A stretch of DNA of 64,000 bases from Ifrita kowaldi (GCA_013398055.1 VZRS01002379.1:59169-123168); one strand, 5' to 3'; positions 46,371 to 59,440 are shown, counted from the stretch's first letter. Notes: generated from the sequence alone by a model not told the origin. A program made the numbers and translations.

Positions 46371-49300
46371 CTGGACCTGCTGGGGCTTCTGCCTTGCCCG
46401 GGACACTCAGCCCAGCCTGGGATGAAGGAACAAGGCCGAGCTGCTCTGTGTCCCAAATCCATTTTGGAGCCACCATTGAGCTGCTGCTGCCCCTCAGGTG
46501 CCAACCGTGCATCTTCAGCCACGTTTTGGACATTTTCTCACATCAGCCTGGGCATGGGCAGCCAGAGGAGGTCTGGGAATCATCTCCCACCATCCTGGAG
46601 CTGCCTTTGCTGCCTCTGCAGGACCCCGCTCTGCTCTGAAGGACGTTTCTGTTCCCATAGCTCTCCACAAGGCTTTGAATCTTAGACAGCCCTGCTAAGA
46701 CGATGATCTAAACTGACCTAAATTCCAGGTCAAGCAAAATTTAGGTTAATTTCACTGATGTCATTTTAAAATTTTAATTGGCATAAACCCTCTGGGGCAG
46801 GGATTTTTCCAGGGAGTGCGTGTGCAAGTTAAATCCACTGATGGAGGCTCACAGTGCTGCTGAAATCCTGGTTCCCAAACTTTTTCATATTTACCTGTTT
46901 TACCTTCATATCAGGGCGTTTCCTCCCTACAAATTCAGGGATAACAAATGAGGCACCCAGGTTCCAAAGAAGGGACAGAGGGGGTGATACTAAAAGAGTC
47001 CTGCCAGGAGCTCCCAATCCTGCAGATTGAAAGATCAGGAAAACATAAATGCAAACAGAGAGCCCATTAAACACTGGTGGAAAAATGGAAGCCCTGGAAT
47101 GTCTCCAATATAACTAAAAAGCAGTCCAGGACTGGAGTGATTCTGTGTTTGTTTTCTGTCCATTTTTCATGGTTTGCTCATTGTCACTTCGAACTCTTCC
47201 AATATCATTAATACAGCTGACCAATGTTATTTCTAAGAAAAATATTTTCATTTAAAAAAAAAAAGAGGACATTTTCCTGAGAATAATTTTTCTGAGCGTG
47301 GTGATATATTGTTGAAATACTCCTTTTTCTATAAACAATTGACTTTTTTTTTTAAGGCCATGTTTATTGAAAAATTTACTGGAAATATTACCAAATCTTT
47401 GTCAATTAATCACATATATAATGTTTTTACTTCATAAAATCTGATGAGAAGGAGTGCAAAGCAGGGCCATCTGTGACAGGAGTGATCCAAGCAGTGCTGC
47501 TTGTGGGGGCACAGTAGTTCATGTTTTAAGGCTTTGAATGGTTCTTACAATTGTCCCAAAAATCAGTCATCCCAAAATTTACGGGATGGGGACTCAAGTG
47601 TGGGCTGATGAGGAGGAGCTGCTCAGCAGAGCTTTGCTCCAAAAGGGCATCTCTGAGCTCCTGTTCTTGGAATTGTTGAGTGGACGGACTCTTCTTTCCC
47701 ATCCCGTCATCCATGTTCCTCATTTTCCCATCTCCACAAAAATTGGAACTGAATATACCCAAATATCCCTTTTTTTACCCCTTATCCACCATGGTTTTGT
47801 CTTATGGATGCTCAACTCCACCTCTGGACTAATTAAACTCCTAAAACTCTCTTCAAATTAATCTCAGGGGAAGGTTAAGAGGACATGTTGGGATGGACAG
47901 ATTGAGCTTCCAAGACTCCCAAAATCTGGACAAGGAGATGGGGAAGGACCTGGTGCCCCTCGGGAGGTGCCAGGGCAGAGCCAGGTGGGACAACCCCAGG
48001 TAACGCCAGGATTAGGTGTGGCCAGGGAAAAGAAAATTGAGGAGTAGCCGGAAAATGACAAACAGGGGATGAATTGTGGGGAGTTATGGGGTGGGGAGGA
48101 GGTTCCTCAGTATTAAAGAAATATCTTAATCACAGCTTAATTCTGTGTGTAATTACAACTCCGCTCTGCCCTCGCTCCCCCTCCCTGGCAGAGGTTAATT
48201 TTGCACACGCTGTGTGTGCACATTAAATACTCCCTTGCCAGGGACACGGGGCACTTATTGACACAGATGCAGAGCACTTGAAACCGGGAGGGGAGGGGGA
48301 AGCTCTGGAGCCAGGAGCCAGGGCCCAGCCCCACGGCGATGGTAATTTGTGGTTTTTCCTCCAACGTTTAGTAGCCACAAAGAAGCCTTAGAAACTTCTG
48401 GTCAGAACCAGGACTCCCCTGTTCCTCTGCAGACGAAACACTGAGCCCTTACACTCCAACCCAATAAATATTTCATCTGGTTTGGAGGGAGAAGGGGTGG
48501 AGCCGGGCAGAAATTGTGTTTCACAAACGCAAATGACAGCTCAGACCCTCCAAGAGCCAAATCCTGCCTTGCCTCCCACCCCTGAGTGTGGGCAGGGGCC
48601 CAGGGGGGCTGTGGGGACAGGGACAGGTGAGGTCCAGGTGATGTGGGCACTGCTGGACACCACGGACACGTCCACAGGGCTGCCCTGGAAAAGTGCAATA
48701 AACCAGAGAAGCCACAGCGGGAACTGAATGTGAAAAATGTTACACGGAGGGGAAGCTCAGAATGAAACCCGGTCTGGAAACATCCCAAATGTATTAAGAG
48801 ACAGAAAGATGAGTTTAAAACACACTTTGCTCTGCCCTCCTAATCAATAAGCAGTGGACAGTTTTCTGATAATGTATTTATTTCACCTTCTCTCATTTTA
48901 ATCTTTCTTAATCAGGTTTTGGTGCCAAGTTGGAGCATTGCCTTTAAATCTGATCCTCCCTCCTCGCCCTCCTGAAGGCACTGCTGTGATTCCAGCAGAC
49001 CTTGTGATCACTGACTCATTGACCAAAGAGATGGGGGACAATCTTTGGAAGAGTCTGGACACCGTCATTCCTTTGGGAAGTCTTTGGGATGCAAAGCAGG
49101 GTTCCATCCAGGAGGAGACAATTTAATTAAAATGAAAAATTTAATTTTCTACGTTAACACAGAAACTTCCAAGAATTTCTGTTGCCCCAGCACTAAAATA
49201 AATCATCCATCCAACCACTCTGCACAAACCAGCTGTGATAAAGAAAGGGTTTGAAATCAAGACATAGAGTGAAGTAAAATCTCCGTGAGTTGTTCAACTG

Positions 49301-49856
49301 GAAGGGAGAAGAAAATCCAGACCCGCTGAATCCAAAGCTGAAGAGAGATGGACACGGGAATTTGTAGGAGGGTTGTGTTCCCATAGCCCATAAGCACTCC
49401 AAGGAATAAATCAGGGGCAGAATTTATTTAGAGCAGGGCTCTGATCTCCTGGAAGTGCTTTTAAGGCTGAAGGGAAATGCCCACATCCCTCTGAGGGATT
49501 TATGTGCAGCTTTTAAGAGTTGTTCCTGAGAGGAAGATTTAATTCCTGCCCCAGCCCATCCCAACCCTCTGTGACTGATAAAATTCAGGGTATGCTGGAA
49601 GTTGGGAGTGTATAGGAGACAGTTCCATAATTCTGGAGAGCTCCAGCTGCTCTCCACGAGCCCATCCCACTCCATGACTCCATAAACAACTTCCACAACA
49701 GGAAAATCACCAACCCCACAGAATCCAGCAAAAAACAAATATTCAGGAATAGGAACCAATGTGATCAGAGGAATCTCTCAGTAAATGACACAGTTAATAT
49801 CCCCCAAAGATTTAATGTTTTATCCTTTATTTAAACTCCAACCTGAGTTTAGAACC
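46371..49856. other. unique non-coding DNA, no gene supported
   Basis: Frames of up to 148 codons start within the CR1 tail or show no domain. A 7-bp-arm hairpin lies at 48202-48220, TGCACAC with a 5-base loop and GTGTGCA. The stretch 47,220-47,430 is AT-rich. Confidence 0.5.
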
Positions 49857-49975
49857 ATGGAATCATCCAGATTAAAAAAGACCTCAAGATCATTGAGTTC
49901 AACTGTGATTGATAACATAAAGATTAAAAAAGTCAGCATTTGGTTTGGTTCAACACTGATACCATTCCTGATTAG
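49857..49975 (-). mobile_element. old, degraded CR1 3'-end fragment, reverse orientation
   Basis: The plus strand reads CATGGAATCATCCAGATTAA, AAAAGACCTCAAGATCATTG, AGTTCAACTGTGATTG, a decayed reverse complement of the CR1 tail that normally reads GAAAAGACCTTTAAGATCAT and GAGTCCAACC. Divergence suggests an old insertion. Confidence 0.7.
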
Positions 49976-50569
49976 GTAACTTATCAATTATTCCTAAGAG
50001 GAGCCAAAATATATTAAATTTCTACAAACTGCAAACAAAAAGTGGAAATGGTTCTGAAGAGACCACCAAGTTTCATTATCTGAACTTGTAAAAAATGTAT
50101 GAGCAGAACGGAAAATGCTCAGAAACCTGAATAAAACTCAGTGGTTCAGCTCAGTGATTTTTAACTGCCTTTGGAAAAGAACTTCCAGATTGACAAGGTG
50201 ACAAGAAAAAACAAATCTTGCCCATATTCCCTAAGTCTGAGGGAGTTAAGAGATATCTAATGAAGCAGGGAAAGTGATTATATTTTAAATACTGGATTTT
50301 AATACCGATGGGGCGTCTCAAGTGAAATGTAAAGAAAGGCTGAAATTGGAAATAGACATTACTGCGAAAATTCATGAAAAGCTGCAAATATCAGCCTGTT
50401 TAAAATGATAATAAATCAGCCGAGATCCTGAAGCGTATTTATTATGCTTGGAATTAGCAAGAATAAAACCAAAGCTGCTGCGATAGCCACGGCGGGATTG
50501 AATGGAAATAAAATGAACCCTGCAGTTGGATTTTTGCGCTTCGTGCATTGTCAGATTTTTGGACCCGGG
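49976..50569. other. AT-rich non-coding DNA
   Basis: No gene, RNA or repeat was recognised. Confidence 0.45.
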
Positions 50570-50760
50570 GCACTTCTGAAATTCCCCCCGGCGTGAGGAG
50601 CTGCAGTGGGCTGCAGTGGGGTGTAACTGGGTGTGTTTTGGGTGGCTGGAGGCCATCCCGGCGGGCTCCCGGCGCTCTCTCCGCGTGCTCCCGACAGAGC
50701 GCGACGTGTCCGGCGCGCCCCGGAGCCGAGGTCACCCCGATGCCTCCTCGGCTCTGCATT
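50570..50760. promoter_or_regulatory. compact CpG-dense islet
   Basis: By hand count 17 CpG dinucleotides lie between 50659 and 50750, including the AscI site GGCGCGCC, while flanks on both sides are AT-rich. A 10-bp direct repeat (CTGCAGTGGG twice, 50601-50620) lies upstream. The contrast with the surroundings suggests an unmethylated element, possibly a promoter. No TATA box or coding exon can be assigned. Confidence 0.4.
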
Positions 50761-51523
50761 TTTCAAAGCCAGAGCGGTTTCAGGATCTGTGAATAACTCT
50801 CCGATGAAACGGAGCTGTATGAAGGTTCCAAAAATACACCTGCATTTCCATATGCTGATTTTTTTTGGGTTTTTTTTATTGCTAAGTTTATCAACCTCTT
50901 TCTGGTTTTTTCTTCATAACCTCCATATTTTGTAATATTTTTTTTAAAAAATGAACTTTCTCTCTTGGTCCTTTTACCTCCAGAAAAAGCAGAGTCTGGT
51001 TGTGCAAACCTTCTCACCCATTCACTTTCTAATAAGAAGAAAAAAGAAGAAAATATTTCAGTAAAATTCCTTGAGGGAGTCTCCCATTGGGTCAGCCTCG
51101 GTGCCACCACTGCCACTTCCAAGACAAAAAATAAAACCCCAAAAATGGGACTTTGAGGAGACACATCCAATTCATTTGAAGTCCCATTAGCTGAGAAGAA
51201 CTCGGACGTGATTTAAAGCTGAATTTTCATGTTTACCCCTTGGCTGGGGCAGTCTCCATGACGCCGTTAGCAGATGATTCTGACATCATCTGAGACAGAA
51301 AATGGATGAGTAGGAGCCACTCTGCAGGAAGAAACATCCTGGTTTTTTTCAAGCATCCCAAAGAATTTCAGCCTCTGTGCTTAGTGGAACGTAAGCAAAT
51401 AAATAAAATGCAAACAAATCAAATGATCTCCTATAGGAATTCTTTCCGCCCTGAAGGAAGCGGGATTTCGGAAAACATTCTGTAAACAGGAACTGGCAGA
51501 AACATCCCCAGAACCCAAAGGGA
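50761..51523. other. AT-rich non-coding DNA
   Basis: T runs at 50,861-50,880. No gene supported. Confidence 0.45.
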
Positions 51524-51553
51524 TTTTTATTTATCTTCTTTTTATTTATCTTC
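51524..51553. repeat. 15-bp exact tandem repeat, 2 copies
   Basis: TTTTTATTTATCTTC occurs twice in succession. Confidence 0.95.
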
Positions 51554-54498
51554 TCCACTGCATGCTCAGGGAAATGCTGATATAGAAATAGAGGTAACAA
51601 TTTTAATAAGCATTAATTTTATCCCTATTTGTATTCCAGCTCTCAGTTGGTTTTTCCTAATACTCGACACCCCTGCTTGACCCCCTCACTGGGGTTCACA
51701 TTCAGACCAGGCTGGACAAAGTTTCAGCTGAGTTTTGTCTCACTTGAGGTGGAAAAAATGCCCCAAAATCTGGTTTTGATGGGACTGAGCCACTTCAGCT
51801 CAAAGTTTGCATTAAAGGTTTCATTAATTAGCATGAAAAGTGGGGTTGAACACTGGCTACAGCCTCGTGTGAATAACACAGACCTCTGAGTGCCACTGCA
51901 GCTCAGTGGCACTCTCCACACTTTCACGAGGTTTTAATTGTGATTCATTCAATTTATTCACTTTTCAAGGCATGATTCTTAATCAAGAATTTATGTACTT
52001 ATCTTTTAAAAAATATAACGCACGGTATGAACTCATTGGAATAAATTATTGCCAGTGAGGGCAAAATAAAAGGAGCTTTCTGAAACCAGGGAACAACCCT
52101 CGATCCCTGGCACCGAGCTGCTCCCAGGCCACCAGCTGACTCCACAGTAGCTCGGGATAGGGATGAAATCCTGAAATACAGCACTGGGATAGGGAGGGAG
52201 AGGAATGAAAGGAAAAACAAACACTGGGACAGCGGTGCTGGAGCAGAACTCGATGAGCTGCCTGTCCTGAGCCTGTCCCAGACCCCCTCGCTCCTCTGGG
52301 AACCTCTCAACTCCTTCTCCAAGGCAGTTTCAGGCTCCTTATTTGTCAGATTAATTAAGCAGGATGTGTGCTGATTTTCTTGCTTTCCCATCACTATAAG
52401 CTGTCTCAATCCAAAATATACCCAGTTTCAGGGGATAACGAACTCATCCTCAGGGATTTTAGGTCCCTCTGCAGCTGACCTGCTTTGACATTGCTTCACT
52501 GCCCCTCTTGAGATCCACATTGGTTTCACCCAGTGCAGGTCTGGCCTTTTTTAGAGGAAACCTTCACCGCCAGTTAGATTAAAATCCCCACAAATATCAC
52601 ACAGAGAGGGACACTTGTATCCAATAAGCGAAAACCTGGATGTTTTTGAATAATTCCTGCCTGGAATGAGGTTGACATAGAAATGGTACAATTTTGCTCT
52701 CCAATCTCATACACAGACTTAATCCAGGGTTGAATATTGACCCAAAGAGATGGATGTGGCGGTAGAGGCAGCCATGGGATGCAGTGCTGCCAACTCTACT
52801 GCCTTCAGCCTGAGTTTAAGGACGTTTTTGGAGGTAGGTCCCAACTTTCCATGAAAGGGAAAAGCCATTTGTCTGTCGGCGTGGAGAAGCGAGGCATGAA
52901 AAGACAGCCTTTAAAAAAACACAATTTCAAACGATTCTCAAATTTCAGCGCACTCGCGAAGCCAACGCCATCCTCGGAGGGAGCCTGCTCCGAGTCTTGT
53001 TCCTTGTTGAACTGGGAGGGCTCTTTCCATGAGCAGGCATGGGAAACCTCCAGATCCAACATCCGCCTCGTGTGTTCTCCGTGTTTTGGAACGCTTGTGT
53101 AAGATCCAAGTCCCAAAGCTGTCGTGGTGGCAGCTCCCCTCCGAGTGACACGTGGCAAGGCAGACACAGAGCTCGTGGCTCCAGGTGTGGAGGGGACAAC
53201 CAGAAAAGAGCCAGGTGGGGGAAATAATGAACATTTGGCTGCTCACTCCATTTCCATTCCTTCTTCTGTCTCATGGACGAGTGGTTTCCATAGGTGGAGA
53301 CACCTCCCGTGTCTCAGCGTCACCCCGAGGTGCTCCCACCTCCCCATGACCAACCCAAACCCGCCTGGAGAAGGCACCACTGCCAGCCAAACACGCTCAG
53401 CCCTGCAGCAGCTCCAACCACCCTCCTCTGCTTCGGTTTAGGAGGAAAAATCTGCGGGTTCAGGCTGGTGGTGGAGTCTTTACTGGATGTTATGGCCACA
53501 AGCCGGTGGAGCACTGCTGGCTTTGCCTTCCAATGGAGCAAAAACTGGAATTCTGTGCTGAAACCTTCCCAAATTCCCTTCTCCAACATCTGGCCAGGTC
53601 TGGCTTGCTGAACTTGCCCTTGGGCTGAGTTGATTTCTGGTCCCCTGCCATCCCTGCTCCCTCTCCGTGCCATTCCCCACCGCTGGGAGCTGCTGGTGCC
53701 CCCAGCCCCATCCATGGCAGCACCTGGGTGGGATGGGATTGGCTTTTTCCAAACAGTTCCTCCTCCTCAGATACGCTCTGCACATCTGTGTCTGGCCAGG
53801 AGCTCAGCCATTTATTTTTCCTCTCCATAGGCATGTTTGGAGCTGTGGGTGGCCTCTCCTGTTTAAAGTAAAGAAGCCAGGGGGAAGCTTTGTTCTTTGC
53901 AGGCTGAAAATCAGAGCATCTGTCCTGTGCTGGGTGGGAGAGGGAAGCAGCAGAGCTCAATCTGCTGGAAATTTCCCCACCTGAATTTTTGTTTTGCTTG
54001 GGTTGAAGGAAACAGGAACACAAAGCAAAAAGGAGACGAGAACTTTGCAGAAGGATGGGTTCAGCTGCTGTGAATCTGGATAGTCAGTAAACTGGAATTC
54101 TTGTTTCTACAAATGATCAGAAATTCAAAATATTTGATAGCATCTCACAGCTCCTGAGTGAGGCTCCTCATGCCAGGTTTTCTTGGATTTATATTCCTAG
54201 AGCAATCAGCCCAGTTCAGAGACATCTGCAGGGGCATTCAAGGCAGAATGTGTTTCATTCTACAGTAATTTTAATATAAAAGAGGTCTCTTTAGAAGTTT
54301 ACTCACAATTTGCCTCCACTTTTACTGTTTGAGGCACGAAATAGTCCCTTTAATCATGGCTTCTAACCCCATTTAAAGCAAAACAAGCAGATATAGAAGA
54401 GTAATGTTTAATTTAATTATTTCTTAAAATATCCTAATGTGTTGCAGAACCAACCTGGCAAACTGGGAGACACCAAATCCTCAGAAAAACAGCTCTGA
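51554..54498. other. unique non-coding DNA, no gene supported
   Basis: Opposing frames at 52,740-54,020 (up to 177 codons minus, 131 codons minus, 121 codons plus) overlap each other and show no recognisable domain. No RNA gene or mobile element was recognised. Confidence 0.5.
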
Positions 54499-54518
54499 GC
54501 AGCCCAGCCCAGCCCAGT
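54499..54518. repeat. (CCCAG)n short tandem repeat
   Basis: About four units, the last imperfect. Confidence 0.8.
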
Positions 54519-56961
54519 CCATGAGCATGCAAGGCCATGAAGGACTAAGTCACCTCATCGATCCTCCCAGCACAGGACAGGTTGGGTTTCTGCCTCCCCT
54601 TGCACCTTTGAGTCTCGTCGTAAATATTCCCCCTCTGCAGGGGAAATTTGTGCAGGGCAGGGACATTTATGACTTGTCATGGGATGCTGGACCAACACCA
54701 ACACCCCACGGGCAGGGAGGGCACCGCAGCCTCTTCCCTCACCGTTGTCCCTGCCACAGGGAGCGACTCCCGGGAGTCTGTGGACCTTCCTGCCACATCC
54801 TGATGAGGTAAGGAGCAGGCTGGAGCGGCCCTGGGCCTTGATTTACACACTGCTCATTCTATCACTGCTTAACTCATCCCTGTGCATCCACTGCAAAGCC
54901 CATTTTCCTGCCTGGAATTTCATTCCTGGCTGAGGAATGGCAGGAGATGCTTCATTATTGCCTGTCTTGAAGTGGGAGAAGAGCCTATTTTTAAACTGGT
55001 GTTTTGCAGGTCATTAATCCCAGCCCTGGATGGGAGCCTTTAGCTTTTGACCTCCCCAGTGACCGAGTTATTTACTGCAGATGACAAATGGTTATTTTTC
55101 AGAGTTGTTTTCAAAAGGTTTTTCCCATTTTGGAGACTTTGTGGAGCGTTGTAGGAGCCCTCATGGTTCTCCTGTCTCGCATCCTTAATCCACCCTGAAA
55201 GATATACAGGGCACTTTAGGAATGACTCATGCCAGCATAAGAGGATGGTTATGCAATATCCACATTATTCCTATTATTTCTTGGATGCCTTAGTCTCACA
55301 ATTCTGCATGGTCTTAATATTGAGGGGGAATTTGAGCTGCATAACATCCACAGAAAATCTCCGAGAGTTTACTGATACAGTTCCCAAATCCATGTCCGTG
55401 ATTGGCACTAAAAATGGGCAGAACTGGGCTTTTAGGGTCAGCCTGAAAATCAGGTATTTATTGTTATTTATGGCACGTGTAAGTGTATCCTGCAACAAAT
55501 GACCAGGGCTTCGTTAAATCGTGATTTTAAAGTGACTCCGTGGCAGGGCTGATAATTGATATCAGCAAATAAATCAGAATTCTGATCTGTACAGACAATT
55601 ACTGAGGAGGGTGGGAGCAGTGATCCCACCAGCCCAGGAGCTGCTCCCTCAGTGGGAAGGGGGAAATTGGGAGCAGGGAGATAAGGAGCAACCAGCCCAA
55701 GATTAAATTTCAAGGGGAAGGAACCAGGAGGAGATTCACGCACACAAATGGTCCATTCGCCCTCATTTTTCACCTCTTTGCTTGTGCCACTCCATGCCCG
55801 TGTCTGTAGGTGTTCCACAGAGCCAGGACAGCTTTCCTGGAGCTGGAACAACCCCTGCCCTGCACAAACAACGCTCGGCTGAGCTCAGGACACAGCGAAT
55901 TAAAGAGGACGAGGTGATGAACACAAGGTCCCCCCAAATGATACTCCCAGCTTCAATTTCCATGGCTTAATCTGTGTTTTGGCTGAGCAGGGAAGGCCTC
56001 CACGGTGGCGTGTTGGTTTAGTGGTTGGAGGATGACATAAAATAAAAGCCCTGAGTTCAAAGGGCCTGGCTGTTTACGGGAATCCCACCCCCCGAGCCCT
56101 GGCAGGAGCATCCCGGATTACTCATCCGCGTTAACTCTTTGGATAAACATTTCCCTGTCGAGCCTAAGGTCGAGCTGCACAGTCCCTGACAAGAAAAAAA
56201 TTTAAAAAAAAATCCATGTTCAAAAATAAACACAACATAGGTCTGAATTAGGGGCTTGTTTCTTACAAAGGGAGATGTATTTACACAAGGGCAGCTCATT
56301 GGGATGCGCTGGTTTTCCAAAGGAGAGAGCTGTGGAGGGATTTAGGAGGGATAATTAGCGGGGAGCGGGGATCTAAATATCACTGAGTGCCAGCGCTTCA
56401 AGAGGAAGGGTTTAAGCCATGCCAGCTCCGCAGGGCAGGAGTTTGGGAATGGCTTTGGAGCTCCAGGGGGAGCTCGGGGGTGCAGGATCTGGCAGGCACG
56501 GCGGCATTGACTGGGAAAGCGATCTCATGCTCTAACGACAGAAACACCTCCAGCTCCCACGTCCACCACCATGAATTACTGCCATCCATCGAATTTCCAT
56601 GATGTCAAGCACGTGTGAAGGGAAATAGGCTGGAGCTAAATGGAGGATGGGAGCGTGGAGCAAAAACGTGGTGGATTTGGGGGTTTTTTTTGGCTTTCCC
56701 CAAAGAAGGTGGCAGCACATTTAAAAATAAGAATTGAACCAGAAACTCAGCTAGTGATGATGAATGGTCAGGAATTCTACTTGAGAGCAGCCCCACCACG
56801 TTTAATAGATGTTATAAATGTCTGCATCCAGCACGGGAGGCTAAAGCAGGGTGAGGAGCATTGATGGGAAATAAAATTCCCAGCACAAGAAGAGTCAGGG
56901 TGTTTGTGTTCCAGGTCCGGAAAAACCTCTGTCCTACAAACTGCAACTCATCAATAGGAAT
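54519..56961. other. unique non-coding DNA, no gene supported
   Basis: Frames of up to 127 codons without recognisable domains. A weak tRNA-like pair of boxes at 56014-56063 is described among the findings. A-rich run at about 56,190-56,211. Confidence 0.5.
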
Positions 56962-57170
56962 TAATTAGGAAGGAATCCTTCCCTGCGAGGGTGGGGAGGC
57001 CCTGGCACAGGGTGCCCAGAGAAGCTGTGGCTGCCCCTGGGTCCCTGGCAGTGTCCAAGGCCAGGTTGGAGCACCCTGGGACAGTGGAAGGTGTCCCTGC
57101 CCCTGGCAGGGGTGGAACTGGATGGGCCTTAAGGTCCCTTCAACCCAACCCATTCCATCATTCCACGATA
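56962..57170 (+). mobile_element. CR1 LINE 3'-end fragment (passerine-like type, well preserved)
   Basis: Plus-strand tail: AATCCTTCCCTGCGAGGGTG, GGGAGGCCCTGGCACAGGGT, GCCCAGAGAAGCTGTGGCTG, GTCCAAGGCCAGGTTGGAGC, GGAAGGTGTCCCTGCCCCTG, GGCAGGGGTGGAACTGGATG, GGCCTTAAGGTCCCTTCAAC, CCCATTCCATCATTCCACGA. It is the cleanest CR1 tail in the window and so probably the youngest. Confidence 0.93.
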
Positions 57171-58393
57171 TTTCAGTAGTGAAGGAGGAGCCTGGAAGAG
57201 CAGAGAATTCTGTTTGCAGTGCAGCACACATTGAAACCGTACAAGAACCACGTATTTTTAATCTGTTTTACAGTTCAGCAGCCCCGTGACATCATTGCCA
57301 TTTTCCCCGTTTGATTTTCCCACAAATTTTTAATTTTTGCTTTTTCAAATCTGCAAAAAAGTTCAGTGTCTATGCTGATACTCTGAAAACAACTGAAAGG
57401 GTTGTCTTTGATGACTTAGGATATTCCTAAAAATTTGGCAAGACCATTTTTAAACCTCTTGGCTCTATCCACGTGCTGGACAGGATTCACATCCCAAATG
57501 CTGCTCCCACCATCATCTTCTGGGCATAACAATGACAATAAAACAAGAAATTCCAATAAAACTGGAAAAAAAATAGCAGTTCATAAGGATTCTGTCTAAC
57601 CTTCAGCTGGGAACGAGATGACAAATAGGCCAACAAGGCCAACTAAGATTTTTTGGGGTACTGATTTAAAGCAGAGAAGCCACAGTTGGTAGTTTATCAA
57701 TTCCAGTGGAAACCAAGGATCATGGAAGGAAAAGGTATTAATCACTGCGGATTACAGAACCCAAGGCTTCTATTAATTTCCCTGCCAGTTTCGTTATCTT
57801 CTCAGATTTTCCTGTCATTTCTTGAAGGCTTCCCTTGTAAATTCTGCATTTCAGGCTGTAAGAGGCCATTAGAAGATGGCAGGAGTCCTGTGCTTTTCTC
57901 GTAATGAATTCTCAGGTTACCCCGGGTTTTCCTGTGCAAACAAACTGAAGCCACACACAATTATCCCTCGGCTGCCCCGAGCAGACATTCTCCAGGAGGA
58001 TCTTCTATTTTTAATCCAGCTATTGGAATAAATTAGGGAAGGCTGCCAGGCTTTGCAGCCCCTTCTTGTTTGGGCTGAAAATGAAACATCAGCAGTGCAA
58101 ACGCACGTCTGGTGCATTATCCACGCAAATAATAATTTGGGGGATGTTCTAATTGGGATTTTAAGAGTTGGGGAACTCTGGAAGTGCTTGCTGAGCATGG
58201 ATCCAGCCTGTGGAGGCAGAAATCTTCCATTCCTACACACAAATCACTTGTTTCAGTGAGAACTCCTGGGATTTATCTTGGAACAATGCAGAATTTCCCC
58301 TCCCACCCCTCCCTGATTAATTCAGTTGTATTTTCAAGCTTCTTTCTACAACCATCACAAATAAAACTCAGATTCCCATCCCCAAAAAACACT
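57171..58393. other. AT-rich non-coding DNA
   Basis: No gene, RNA or further repeat was recognised. Frames do not exceed about 107 codons. Confidence 0.5.
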
Positions 58394-58425
58394 TGAATCA
58401 TGGAATGGTTTGGGTTGGAAGCCAT
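58394..58425 (-). mobile_element. very short CR1 3' end, reverse orientation
   Basis: GAATCATGGAATGGTTTGGG followed by TTGGAAGCCATC is the extreme 3' end of a reverse-oriented CR1 tail, about 30 bases only. Confidence 0.65.
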
Positions 58426-58599
58426 CAGAGGCAACATTTTCCCTTGGCTTTGTTCTCCTGTAGCCAGGAACATAATCCAGTCGTGATGTTCCTGACTGCA
58501 CTGCATGGTGACAGCACTAAAAGAGAAGAAAAGTGGGATCAAACCTAGTCCCTAACTTCTGTGTGGGGGAGGAGGAGGGGAAAGGAGGAGATGCAGGAA
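58426..58599. other. unique non-coding DNA
   Basis: Nothing recognised. Confidence 0.4.
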
Positions 58600-58662
58600 G
58601 AGTTTCTTCGATTTTGTGCAGATTTTCTTTGATTTTGTGCAGATTTTCTTTGACTTTGTGGA
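58600..58662. repeat. 21-bp tandem repeat, 3 copies
   Basis: Units GATTTTCTTTGATTTTGTGC-A at 58621-58641, with slightly diverged copies before (58600-58620) and after (58642-58662). In one frame this reads as three Cys/Arg/Phe-Ser-Leu units. Confidence 0.92.
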
Positions 58663-59040
58663 GAATTTCACAATTTTTAGTAAGAATTTACTCTCTACTG
58701 CACTGCAGCACGCCAAAATTATTCAGGAAAAGCTTCTTTGGATTCCTTAAGTCCTATTTTACAACTTTTAACCATTTCCACGCTGCCATTTGTTTCATTC
58801 CATGCCAAACAACCTCCCCATTTATCCGGCTTTCCCCCCAGCCACAAAGTGAGCATATAATATATTACAGGTCGATTTCCTTTGATATCCCTCCCATTCC
58901 CAGCTGTCTTTCCCCGCTCCCAAGCCGTGGATTAAGCAGCTCCCAGGCAGCCCACGGAGCTGGGCAGCAGGAGAGCCCTGCAATAAGTCCTAAATTGAAA
59001 GCTCTGCTGTGTCTCCCCACTGGGAGAGCACGCTGAGATA
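58663..59040. other. unique non-coding DNA
   Basis: Nothing recognised. AT-rich around 58,850-58,880. Confidence 0.4.
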
Positions 59041-59440
59041 GGCTTCTTTTAATATTGCCTTAATAGGCTCAGTTAATTAAGTTCAGTCTATCTGGAGAGA
59101 TTTTCATGGCCTGTGGAGCGCCGGCAAATGGGAGCCTATTCCTGCCCGAGTTGTTATCAATAGTGGCTCGGGGAAAGTGATTACAGCATTCGGGAGAAAA
59201 AAAAAAGGGAATCACCTTCCCGGATTTCGCTGGCTCTGCACATTTCTGAGGATCCCAGCCCGGGGCTAACATCCAGCGAGCTGCTGGGGGATAGACGGGG
59301 CTGGAAAAACGCATCCCAAAAGCTCGAACCTGGGAGCAGCCCCTGCTCCTCCTCACGTGGCCTTAAAGCATGAGCTGCTGGGGCTGTTAATCACTCAATT
59401 AGGCCCTAATTATCAACACCCGCCGCATCAAAAGGCCTCC
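59041..59440. promoter_or_regulatory. candidate developmental enhancer or conserved element (tentative)
   Basis: Non-repetitive stretch with clustered homeodomain-type cores: TTAATTAA at 59073-59080, and TTAAT, AATTA and TAATTA within 59387-59412. It lies just before a CpG-rich islet. Conservation and activity are unknown; this is inferred from motif clustering. Confidence 0.2.
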
